Of a DNA stretch of 64,000 nt, positions 1 through 10,080 are shown piece by piece (position 1 is the first letter of the stretch; the number at the start of each line of letters is the position of its first letter). Origin of the DNA: Drosophila persimilis (taxonomy: Eukaryota > Arthropoda > Insecta > Diptera > Drosophilidae); contig NW_020825313.1 of assembly GCF_003286085.1 (NCBI RefSeq), forward strand, positions 2,356,001 through 2,420,000, given 5' to 3'. A program made the translations under genes and the position numbers. The notes beneath the pieces are model-generated. The model was not told the origin of the DNA. It saw only the letters and a program-made list of their open reading frames with translations, and did not search any database.

Positions 1-1788
1 CAAACAATTCCTCGCTTCTTGGGTGGCAGTCACCTTTGGAGTGTATCTGCCCGACACAATCCAGCCGAGAAGCGTTTTCTGCAGAGTTGGATAGTCAGGA
101 CCTTGTCGAATCTGACCAACAGATAAAAGTTCGAAAAAATTTTCTGCACCTATCAACATATCTATCTTCTGTGGCTTGAAGAAATATGGGTCTGCAAGTG
201 GTAAGTTCTTCGGGATTTTCCAGTCACTCAAGTTAAGTGTTTGATCAGGGTGATACCCCGAAATAGACCTTAAAATCCAGAAATCAACCGAAAACTCACT
301 ACCAGTAATTCGCGACTTCACCACCGTGTGTATCTTTTTCTTGACTTGTGAATTGGATTCACCAATACCAAACAAGTTGATACACGACTCCTCCCTACGG
401 ATCTGTAAGCGCTGTGCTAAGTCCTCAGTTATAAAATTGTTTTGAGACCCCGAGTCAAGCAGAGCTCGGGCCAAAACATGTTCACCATTATTTGTTCGGA
501 CGCTTACGATCAACGTAGCCAGAATAACTCTATCCATAGCTGTCGCATGGAGAGCATGCGAAGTGGAAGGTTGATTCTGATTGGGAGGAGGAGAAGAATT
601 CTCTGGGGGTGATGGTAACGCCAGACTTTTATTCGTCACTGTGTACCTATGCAATAAGGTATGGTGTGAGCAGCCAAACACTCGACAGTTCTTAGCTTTG
701 CATCGTACTACAGAGTGGCCTTGTTGCAGACAATTGATGCACAGGGATGCAGTTTTTGCGAATTCGAACAGTTCTAGCATTGCTGCTAGCCGACCAAATG
801 GACTGCAATCTGTCAACAAATGGCCTTTCGCATTGCAGTAGCTGCATTATTGGTTTTTGGTATTCGCAGTAGAACACACGAATGAGCTCCGATTATGCGG
901 CTTGCTTGGCACAGCTTTCTGCTCCTGCTTTGGTTTGTCCGAATTTTCGGCCGAAAGATGCTGATGTCTGCGATTAAGCAACTTTTCACAGTCAGTCCAA
1001 AGTGGCAATTTCTCATAATCGAGCTGTTCTTCCCATTTCTCTTTGGTCACCGGAACGACTCTGCTCAAGACGAGATGAATTATCATCGCATTCGAGATCT
1101 TTTTATCATCGCCTATTGACAACAACGAACCATATATGGATGAGGCGGTATCGATAAGGTTCCTTAAGGACGATGCTGATTGCTGGGTCATTTTGGGAAG
1201 ACTAAATAGGGCATCAATGTGATTTTTAAAGATCAGACAATCATTATCGAAGACCCGTTTTAAGCTAGCCATTGCTTTCTCGTAGTTGATCTCGGTTACT
1301 TGGAGAGACACGAAAGCAAATGGTTGAACTTTTCGATAATTGGAATGCTTTGGTCATTGTGAACTAGAGTCTCAAATAAACCTATGAAGTTTTTAAAGTC
1401 CGAAAAGTTGCCGCTGAACTGCAGCAGAGCTAACTTCGGAAGGCGAGCACGAGTTAGGCCACCATAAGCTGGTACTGCCGGTATTGTCTCATCAGCTGTC
1501 TTCAATGCGCAAATGAGAGACATTCATTTTCCCTTTGTGACAATTGAGAGTTCTTCCAACTCGACTCCAAATTCATCATCAATGTCTATATCTTCAATCT
1601 TCTCTTGAAGTTCGCGTGCCGTGTCAACGCTACGCATCAGCGTTTCGAGTCTGCACTCGAGCTTCGTCAATACCAGCGGAATATCCCCCGCTTCTAAACG
1701 GTCCGCTAATAAACGAATGCCTTTGACACGGCAACTGCGCTTTTAGCTTCAGCTCTTCAAGGGCGATATTGTTGGCTTTTGAGGTCAT
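1..1788 (-). mobile_element. BEL/Pao element, gag-protease part (broken)
   Basis: Reading on the minus strand, a BEL/Pao Gag starts at an ATG at 1788. The DUF1759-type Gag core follows at about 1523-850, including the stretch ALFSLPKMTQQSASSLRNL. Near 480-440 comes an aspartic-protease-like (DUF1758) segment with the ALLDSGSQNNF signature, and LQKTL near position 20. RT, RNase H and integrase would lie off the left edge. The protein is clearly related to, but a different family from, the BEL element at 6169. It is a fossil with a few breaks in reading frame. The family encodes a cytoplasmic virus-like particle and polyprotein. Clade assignment is secure; the family name is not. Confidence 0.85.
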
Positions 1789-2880
1789 ATTGATTCTCAA
1801 TACACGTAACTGAAGGCGAAAGATCGTTTCTAATAATCGTATTTAATGCCCAGGCACTCAATGAAATAATGGGTAATTGTACCCAAACGAGGTGAAAAAC
1901 AAATATACCCGACAAATTTAGGGTAGAGCGTCGCTTGGCTGGCGCGTACACGAAAACCACACAAGAATAGCAACGAACAGCAACGAAAAATTTCACCGCT
2001 GTAGTTCTGAAGAATGGATGTTGTGTATACGTATGCACCGACAACGATCGACGCTAAATTGATTTGCGAGGCACGACTATGTCTTAATTGATAGTTGGAT
2101 CCTACTGACACCAAACGAATATACCCGACGAAAACAGGGTAGCGCGTCACTTGGTGTTTGGTTTGGATCAAGCGCGCCAAACAAAAGAACAACGATAAGC
2201 AACGGTGAGGAGCGAAAGCGAGACGAAAAAATTCACCGCTGCAGCTGCGTATTGGTATGCGTGCTTGGCCAACGACCCAACTATATATTTGACACAACGA
2301 AAACGAGAAAGGGGAAAGGGGTGACAGCGATTGCAGTTAAAATGAGTTATATGTGTAGTTATTGCGTCCAAGAGGGTTAGATGTAAATATGTATTAATAT
2401 ATATGCTCAACTCTAACTACAGCATGCAAATCTAGCTCTACTATGTCATACATATGTGCCAAGAATTGAAAGCGAGGTGCAATTGTTTCAGCACAAGACA
2501 ATAATTGCGAGTTTTTTAATCTTTTCGTCTTCACTCGAACTTTCAATTTTTGCACACATACCTCTTGATAAGATTGGAAATTCCAGGTGCTGTACTCTCC
2601 TCTTCTGATGCTGGATGCTCCACTTGGATCTCCTTTGGTAGATGGTATATATATCTCCTTTGGTATATAGCTGCAGACAGGGTATTGCACGACCGACGCG
2701 AAGATTTTCAGTTTGTTTGTTGTATTCTTTGCACACACGTCGCGGTCAATTTGGCAATTTAGCTGTAGCACATATGCATGTACATAGGTATGATAGATTT
2801 TGGCTATTGATCTATTCTCCACTGTGTCACTGTCACTTTTGCCGTCCACTTTTAATTAATACGATTAATTTGCAAGTCGA
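1789..2880 (-). other. Probable leader/LTR of the left-edge BEL element
   Basis: This stretch has no convincing coding content. It lies directly upstream (on the minus strand) of the BEL gag start at 1788, so it is most likely the 5' leader and LTR of that element. I could not find clean LTR ends or a convincing primer-binding site. The 1845-2300 part is a degenerate tandem repeat, listed separately. Confidence 0.45.
1845..2300. repeat. Degenerate two-unit tandem repeat
   Basis: Two diverged units share the ordered landmarks AGGCAC, CCAAACGA, ATATACCCGAC, AGGGTAG, CACTTGG/CGCTTGG, and a TTCACCGCTG block. The ATATACCC landmarks are at 1903 and 2119 (spacing 216), and the TTCACCGCTG landmarks are about 240 apart. 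It sits in the presumed leader or LTR of the adjacent BEL element, where such repeats often carry promoter or enhancer function. Confidence 0.6.
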
Positions 2881-2893
2881 CCCGGGGGCCCGG

Positions 2894-3176
2894 GGGAAAT
2901 TTTAGAATAGTTTTTCTAAATAAAAGAGACCAAAAAACTTGGGTGACTGCAAATTTGTATTTTACGACGACGAAAAAAAAGGAGTGCGTGCGTTCGTTTC
3001 AATAGGTTTTTCTCGACTTTCTTCATATATTCAAAACAATTTCTTCTTCGCCTATCTTACCTACGGTGGCAAAGCGGGGCGAATTCGCCAAGAACGAGAG
3101 AGCGAGCTTTTATTGCGCTCCCGCTTTGCCCTAGCCTAACTTACACTAGACTTCATAAAATTCGATCCGAATAACA
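2894..3176 (-). mobile_element. Errantivirus-type LTR fragment (inverted)
   Basis: Read on the minus strand, this matches the LTR at 49711-49980. Both share a long nearly identical block around TATGAAGTCTAGTGTAAG, the GGGCAAAGCGGGAGCGCAAT block and GAATTCGCCCC, and both end with a TTAGAAAAACT.TTCTAA-like 3' terminus. The middle parts diverge strongly. The two are therefore related LTRs in opposite orientation at the two ends of the window. No coding part of the same element is recognisable here. Confidence 0.75.
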
Positions 3177-3890
3177 ATTATTATACGCCAAATGGCGCAA
3201 CAATAATATCAATTTGAGTTAAAAACAAAGCGATGGGCACACCCGAATCACTTCCGCTAATCACGCTAATCAAGCTAAAGTCTGAGCGAGTATTGCATGC
3301 CATTGAGGAAAAGTTTGCAGTTATGACAAATACAATTTTTGGTATGGCAGAAGACACGAAAAAACTCAATCAACGTGCTTTGCAACTTTAGACGGCAGGT
3401 GAAATCATCCAAGAAGAATAGAGCAGCCAATCATCTAACTTAAAAATGAGGTACGCGGCATGCAAGAAATACGTGCGCGAGTTGTAATTTTAAGCACACA
3501 ATGTATTGAGCGCACCTGTGCTCCTCCTGTGATTATCCTGATTATCCTGCGGCAAGAGAGTGTGAGAGAGAAGATTGTGTTCTTGCGAGCTGTTGGCAAT
3601 TATCACAGGGAATCGAAAAACTACTGTCACTGTCATTTAATGGAATTCGACTCCCAGGCTGCTTTTAATAGAGAGTCCTGCTGTTTTTAAAGAGGCCATT
3701 AAAGTGAAAAAAAAGAAAAGCACTGTTTTTACTCGTCGGGCGATGGTGCATGTTAAGGTTCTCAGCAGCATTACTAATCACCTTCCCACTAGGTAGTGGA
3801 AAATTCCTGCGAACGTAGAATTAGCAAAGCCATCGTGTAGTCGTTTAGAAAATATGTTGCTTAGAATATACTCATTTTTCGATCTTTTTC
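3177..3890. other. Unassigned stretch
   Basis: I see no recognisable element. A 52-codon open frame starts at ATG 3232 (plus strand), contains ERVLHAIEEKFAVMTNTIFG, and resembles no family I can name. It could be a piece of an LTR-element Gag. The rest (3400-3890) is of mixed composition without clear repeats. Confidence 0.3.
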
Positions 3891-3899
3891 GAACGGGTC

Positions 3900-4075
3900 A
3901 AATCAAACTTGGTGAAGGTGCCATATGTCTCCGACAGACAACACGGTTCCGCCAGGAGTGCGTTTTAAGGCCGGTTAACAGTTCCACTAAACTTTTAGTC
4001 GTCTTTGAAGCATCGAGTAAGACCACTACTGGACATTCCTTGAATGATTTCCAGCTCACAGTGAGGGAAGAGCGT
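3900..4075 (+). mobile_element. BEL/Pao reverse-transcriptase scrap
   Basis: A short plus-strand reading contains VVFEASSKTTTGHSLND, the conserved BEL RT block (compare VVFDASCRTTSQRSLND in the element at 21448). It is about 60 codons, isolated and heavily decayed. No LTR or other BEL part of the same copy is nearby. Confidence 0.7.
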
Positions 4076-4329
4076 CCCGCTGATAAATTTCAAATACATT
4101 ACTACACTAAGAAAAATCAGATTTGTTTGAACTTGTTTGCAAGAAGCCCTCAGATACGAGAACGCCAAAGCGTCCACAATTGTATCTCTTATGGAAACCG
4201 ACGTCACACACTTCTGCTCGTCGAGCTTTCAACAAGCTGTGCGCTATTCCGGTTGAGGATCATGTTAAAAGCCTTTATCTTTCAATGGGCAGAGTATGTT
4301 CGGAGCAGCAGCCGTCAATAGCTCTTAAG

Positions 4330-5362
4330 ACATTTCAATAATCCACATTTAACGATATCCAAGCGCCGAGCAATGACAGAAGAAGTGGAGGACTGATTCC
4401 TCCTCTTCCTCGTCGCGACAACTCTTGAAGGAGTCATAATGAGGGATTGACAGTCTAGCTGCGTGAGTGCCGATCTGCCAGTGTTCCGTGATGGTTCGAG
4501 TAAGTGCAGACTACTCTGCTTTGCTGACTGTTTACAGCTTTGCCTAACGCTTCTTCGATCGATATTGCTATATAGATCTCGAGACTTTAAAGGAAACGGT
4601 TTGCTGCCATCTCCTATTTGCACTTTTCTCGAATATTTCGTGCGTGAGAAGACGCACGTAGCCAAAGGCATCGTTACTTGCTCCCTCTCCGATGAGAGAG
4701 GGATCGTAGTACCTTCCTTGCTAGCTCATCGGCGGCATCGTTTCCCTCGATGTCCCTGTGACCGAGGACCCATATAAGGAAGATATCTAACTGCTCTGAA
4801 TTCTCATGCAAAGACCTGCGGAAGTCATTTACAATCGCTGAATTCGACGATATTGAGAACAAAGCTTTAATAGCTGCTTGGCTGTCCGAGAAGACGCACA
4901 CTAAGGGCCACTGTGGCCTTCCTTCCCCTATGCTCAGTTTCCAATCGAGAAACCGTCCTGCATTGCAGCATCCGATCGATTAGGCTCACCGTCCGGGAGT
5001 CAACCCCCACGTCCGTCATTGCGTCCGGAATGGTGGTCGGGAGGATTTTATTAAAGGCGCCTTCTATGTCAAGGAAGGCTACCAAGGCATACTCCTTACA
5101 GTTAAGGGACGCTTCGATGATCGATGTGATCGAGTATAGAACCGTTTCAGTGGATATTCCATTCCGATAGGCATGCTGGGAGCCTGAGATCAGACTGGGC
5201 GGAATACTCAGTGTGAGATGCAACCTCAGGAGCCGTTCCATCGTCTTCAGAAGGAACGACGATAGACTAATGGGTCTGACATCTTTTGGAGCAGTGTTAG
5301 AGGGAGGCAGGCCTTGGGAATAAAAACAGTCTAAACCCAGGTGTCAGGGATGCACCCGTGGG
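4330..5362 (-). mobile_element. LOA-clade LINE fragment: RT, RNase H, C-terminal domain
   Basis: Minus-strand LINE ORF2 remains. The RT fingers/palm start near 5240 (MERLLRLHL, then AFLDIEGAFN, the RT motif A). RNase H follows near 4900-4680 (SDSQAAIKAL, GHRDIEGNDAADELA). A decayed cysteine/histidine C-terminal region runs to about 4330. RNase H downstream of RT plus the EN type seen in sibling copies fits the LOA clade (Baggins/Bilbo/TRIM). Several frames are used, so it is dead. The RT thumb and motif C region are missing between the RT and RNase H parts. It abuts a plus-strand LOA piece at 5362/5363. It is most similar to the fragment at 43841. Confidence 0.8.
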
Positions 5363-6168
5363 AGATCGAAGCGCCTGACGACGAGCTGGAGCCGGACCAA
5401 AAGGGCTTCTCTTCGGAAACGGAGCTAATGCTCGACTTCGAGTCGATGTGCCGAGAGAGGGTCTCAGACGACTCGAACGCAGGCATAACAATGGTGGAGA
5501 ACATTGAAGATGGTCATAAGGATCCTTCAAATCAGCCCCCATACTCCGTTTGGACGCGAGCGCAGCCGACGTAGTCCTAATCCAGGAGCCTTAGGTAGTA
5601 GGAAATAAGGTCTGTAGATTGGGGACGAAGGAGTACAAAATCATTGTATCCCAAAATGAAGGTAAGACCCGTACCTGCATACTTGCGAGAAAGCACCAAA
5701 ATATCTTTCTGCTCCATAATTATAGCGATAGCGACAACACGGCGGCAAGCCTAGAGATACAAGGGACTCAATTCAGGCTGGTGTGATCCTATATGGCCCT
5801 TGAGGAAAATGATCCTCCCAACGACCTTGTTCGCAAACTAGCCAATGACAACGAAAGGTCGGAGAGAGACCTGAGCCGTCTTGTGAACAGGTTCACGGAA
5901 GCATGCAATAAAGCCATCAAGGCAGCATGCCCTCATAACAGATCAAGAGGCAAAAAGAAGCCCCTTGGTGGTCAAAACAATTAGATATACTTCGCAGAAG
6001 CTGCAGGACTCTATTCAATATAACCACAAAAGCTAACGAGGATATTCAGTGGGCAGACTATAAAACCAGTCTAGCACCATATAAAAAATAAACTAGGAAG
6101 GCAAAAAGATCCTCCTGGCAAAAATTGTGCTCCGAAATCAAGGAAACGTCGGATGCCGTAAGACTCCT
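5363..6168 (+). mobile_element. LOA-clade LINE, 5' part (ORF1 end and endonuclease remains)
   Basis: Plus-strand remains begin in the ORF1 C-terminus (EIEAPDDELEPDQKGFSSE, matching the same acidic tail in the LINE at 39663). Then comes an endonuclease N-terminus (ALEENDPPNDLVRKLA) with a large internal deletion joining NERSE directly to the DLSRLVN linker. The piece ends at 6168 where the BEL LTR begins. The LINE resumes after the BEL element at 25130, so this is the outer host of a nest of insertions. It is frameshifted and dead. Confidence 0.75.
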
Positions 6169-6313
6169 GTTCGGTCAAACTCCTTTAAGGAACAAGTATT
6201 CAAATGATCCTCGTAAAATAGAGAGCCTACGCTCACTTTTTGTATTTACTCTCACCATGATTGTACTAAATTCACCACTGTATTCTCTCTCTTATGCCCA
6301 GTACTCAAGCACA
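6169..6313 (+). repeat. BEL 5' LTR (short copy)
   Basis: It starts TGTTCGGTCAAACTCC and ends AAGCACA just before the primer-binding site. It aligns with the first ~145 bp of the LTRs at 24863 and 31470, and is shorter than they are. Confidence 0.8.
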
Positions 6314-6316
6314 TTT

Positions 6317-6334
6317 TGGCGCCCAACGTGGGGC
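6317..6334 (+). promoter_or_regulatory. Primer-binding site, tRNA-Lys(CTT)
   Basis: The 18 nt TGGCGCCCAACGTGGGGC lie four bases after the LTR. They are complementary to the 3' end of Drosophila tRNA-Lys(CTT), including CCA, as I know that tRNA. This is the minus-strand DNA priming site. The inner gypsy-type element uses the identical 18-mer. Confidence 0.85.
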
Positions 6335-6790
6335 ATGTGTGTTATGTTAATTCTTCTGTGAACAATTAAACTAATCGCAATCTACAAAGGCAACAATTAC
6401 AACATTCGCTCGTCTCGCAGCTGCAATCGAAAGTTCCGAAAACCGTACCAGAATTGTTCGTCTAGATCGCGGGATCGTTGTCCTCGCCTTGCTCTCGCCG
6501 TTCTCGCTTAATTTTATCATTCGCTTGTCACCCACAACGCATTCAACGGCGCTTGCATTCTCGGTTCGTTTGCTTTGCAGCTACCTACTTTGGTCCATCG
6601 ATCAACGCATTCTTTCTATTGGAATTCCACCGCTTCACTTTCGTTTTGCTTTCGTTGCCGCTGCTGGAACTTTTGCTTTTGCTTTCACCGTTGGATTTGT
6701 GCTCTAGCTGCTGCTGCTTGCTGCGTTTTTTGTTGTTGTTATTTTTGGAAGCTCTAGTTCTGTGTCAGCGTAATTACACTACACAACAAA

Positions 6791-8508
6791 ATGACGACGC
6801 TCGAAGACTTAAAACGCCAACGGAGCAATATAAAACGAAATATAACTCGGATCAAATCTGTGGTAGACGCTAAATCGGAAACCCCGATATGCAATGATGA
6901 GCTTCGCTATCGGTTGAACAACTTAGATACGTATTTCAAGAATGTTTTAAATGTCTAAGCTAATATTGAAGACCTTAGTCCGAATGATGAAGGACGGGCA
7001 GATTTGGAGGATACATACATAGCAATCAAGCTAGCCATAAAGGAAAAAATGGGAGGAGATCTGAACGCCAGCATTATTGCGCCGGACTACCACCCACCGC
7101 CAGTGAAGTCATCGTTACCAAGGTTGTCGCTACCCACTTTCGACGGAACATATGCAAACTATAAGAATTTCATTCACTCGTTCGAGCAAATTGTTGTGCG
7201 TGAGTCTGGATTGTCTAATATAGAAAAGTTTAATTATTTGCTGACCTGCCTCACGGGGCCGGCATTAGATACAATTCAGGCATTCCAGGTTACAAGCGAA
7301 AACTATCCGAAGGCCCTAGCAAAACTCAAAGGCCGTTTTGATAATCCTACTCTTATATTTTTAGAAGGTATTGAGGCATTGTTTGCACTACAACCTGTGG
7401 AAAGGTCAAACAGTCAGCAGCTTCACAGCCTAGTGGATAAGGCATCCGCTATATTAAGCTCGCTGGAGTCCATCGGCAAACCTGAGAACATTGTTCACGC
7501 TATGGTTATATATATTATAATGGAAAAGTGTGATCAGCAAACTCGGAAAAAGTGGAAGGAATCGCAGGACTACAAAACTCTGCCAACCTGGCTAGCATGC
7601 ACACAGCTTTTGGAACGCCACTGTCAGTTTCTCCATTCGTCTGGAAACTCGGCTGCTACTTCGTCACAACGAAAGGCTGAATCCAATAAGTCAAATCGTC
7701 ATTCTAATCACCAAATAAACTCGTCGTTTGCTATCACTAATCCGTCTTGTACACTTTGTTCTAGTTTTGGATATAAGATCTCTAATTGCGCTCAGTTCAA
7801 GGCTATGAACAGCAACCAACGGTACGACAATGCAAAATGCCTCGGTCTCTGTATCAATTGTCTTGGAAATGGTCATAGAGTGGCGCAATGTTCATCGACT
7901 CATCGTTGCCGATCCTGTAATCGGAATCATCCACCCCAATCATCAACAGGACAATCTTCAACTACTGAACCGGTACTCCAACCAGCGCAACCCTCCTGGC
8001 AAACGGCTCATCAAGCTGCTTCACACTCTCATATGGAGATCGCAGCAGATGATCAAATTTTATTGGCAACAGCTATGGTTTTGGTAAAGGATGCCACAGG
8101 TGAATACAAACTCGGTAGAGCGTTGCTTGATTCATTTTCTCAGGTTAATTTTGTAACCGAAACCTTTGCACAAGAGCTTCGCCTTCGTCGCGAAAAAAAC
8201 ACACCATTGGAATTCGCAGTATAGGAGACTCCCTTACTAGTTTGAAGGCTCGTACGACTACCTCTATTAAGTCACGTACTTCCGGCTATCAGCTCACTCT
8301 CCAGTTTGGAATTACATCCCATATTGCCTACCAGCCAGATAGTGAGATCGACATATCGAATTGGAACCTACCAGCCAACACTCCATTGGCTGACGAAGCG
8401 TTCTATAGGACTAAACGTATTGATTTGTTACTGGGGACCGAAGCCTTCTTCTCTAGCTGTTGGCCAGATTCGCATTGGTCCAAATCTTCCCACTTTGCAG
8501 AAGACTCT
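6791..8508 (+). CDS. gag-pro: BEL gag and protease region (broken)
   Basis: Gag begins at ATG 6791 (MTTLEDLKRQRSNIKRN). The longest open stretch, 7004-8224, carries the DUF1759 core (KFNYLLTCLTGPALDTIQAF). Cysteine-rich nucleic-acid-binding segments follow near 7740-7920 (CTLCSSFGYKISNC, CINCLGNGHRVAQC, CRSCNRNHPP). The DUF1758 protease region begins near 8120 (ALLDSFSQVNFVTE). Coding homology runs to the insertion point at 8508. In this family Gag forms the particle and the protease cleaves the polyprotein. Confidence 0.8.
8505..8508. repeat. Target-site duplication CTCT, left copy
   Basis: CTCT immediately precedes TGTAAC of the inner element. The partner CTCT is at 21444-21447, right after GTTACA. 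A 4-bp duplication fits the Ulysses/Osvaldo group, and BEL protease coding homology ends here and resumes after the partner copy. Confidence 0.8.
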
Positions 8509-10037
8509 TGTAACAATTCCACGATATATTTCTATACGTGAGTAGGGGATGGATTGGAGGGGATGTCGAGGTCACGGCCGGTGGGGATTCTTTGGTTCCG
8601 TGCTCATTCGGTAACTTGGGGGGGGGTTCGTTTGACCGCGTCTCGACTCCTACTACATAAACTTTAAAATGTTAGAATCCCGTGACTCTACAGAGAGCGA
8701 ACTCCGAAAACAACACTATGCCTCTTCCGAGCATAACGGACATTACATGGCACAATCATAGGGCGTACCCGAAAGTACCAGGGGCTTTCGTCGGCGTGTT
8801 CCAAACTCTCGCGGGCGTGAGGTCTTGCGATGGAAGTCGACCCACACGATTCTATACCCACCCTTCCATGATTTCCAGGGGTGCGAAGGTTCTGGAATGG
8901 ATGGGGATTGGTAAATAGGGGGGGGGTATGAAAAAGGTTTTTTTTTTGTAGTCTGTTATTTTATGATTAAATCGTTCGGTCTCCAACCCGCAAAAATAAA
9001 TTCCGTTTTGTGAACTGGCACATTCACGCCTAGCGAGGTAGGACTGTGCCTCAGAGTTAAAGAATATAAGTGCTTAGAAAGAACAAAAATCTCTATGCCC
9101 TCGATGCCCTCTATGCGCGTACGTTAGATATGGCGCAAGGGTTAGGGCCGGTGGAGGTTATGTCGCCGGGCAGGTGGATGCTTCAACGACTCCCAAAAGG
9201 GAAACAAAAATCTCGGCCCCACACCAAGGTCGACTCCGAAGAGTACTCCTGTCAAGGGTGGGAGTTTGGTGTGGGTGGGGGCAGAACTTTGGGAGAGCCG
9301 GGTGGCTACCGCTCGGGGCCAGGGCCCTATGGGCGAAACAGAACCAAAACCACGAGGGCTAAGAAAAAAATCTAAATTTTCCCTACAGGGCACTTTTACA
9401 TACCGGTTTTTTTCGGACTTTTCCACGGAGACATGAGTGTTGGGTTCTCGTGGCCGAGCTGTGGGACGCACGGGTTTGCACCAAGAACAACACTTGCTGG
9501 CGAGGCGAGGCAAATATGCACTTTTCGCCAGGGTAGTTTCTTGCCAGTTTTCTCGGCGCACGGTTATTAATTGTCGCCCGATTTTTGCGGCGCGCCCACC
9601 GTGTGGGACTTTCCCCGTTCCGTTTTATTTCTTTTCGGTTTGTCTTTGTGGCACTTATTTGGGTTTTATTTTCTTACTTTTCTTTTCTTTTGGGATTACA
9701 CGTGGTCGATTTAGTTATATATTTTTTTTTTACCGAAGCGGAGATAGCCACCGGCTGCACAGATTCAAATTTTCGAAAGAGAACGTTCTGGGGCTTTTGC
9801 ACTACTTAAATACGAGCTTACCGATCTTAAAGCTCGGCTTCGAAAGCTCCGTTGCGATGCGCTGCACAGCACTTACGGCAGCTCAGCTCAGCTGTTCCCT
9901 ACCTCGAGCTTGCTTGCACCCACCCCAACTATACTATGCCCTGCAGCGATAATTGGCCCAAGGTTATTGCATGCGATATCCGAGCACCATAGCGATAACC
10001 TATTTTGAATCGGTATTGTCCAACCGCAACCGCTACA
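8509..10037 (-). repeat. 3' LTR of the Ulysses/Osvaldo-like element
   Basis: The left-end LTR is 1529 bp, starting TGTAACAATTCC and ending CCGCTACA on the plus strand. It aligns in long blocks with the 5' LTR at 19187-21443 but is shorter. By orientation of gag and pol this is the 3' LTR. Confidence 0.8.
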
Positions 10038-10080
10038 CCACCCGATAATATGCCACCGTTAGACGGAATATTAGCGGGAA

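Noticed and set aside
6478-6873. Leucine/phenylalanine-rich open frame as a membrane protein gene
   Set aside because: It lies in the BEL leader between the primer site and gag and overlaps the gag start; composition explains it.
9437-9952. Repeated open frames of 120-190 codons in the long LTRs (also 12353, 20671, 20990)
   Set aside because: They are inside LTR copies, on the strand opposite to the element, with low-complexity residues and no domain.
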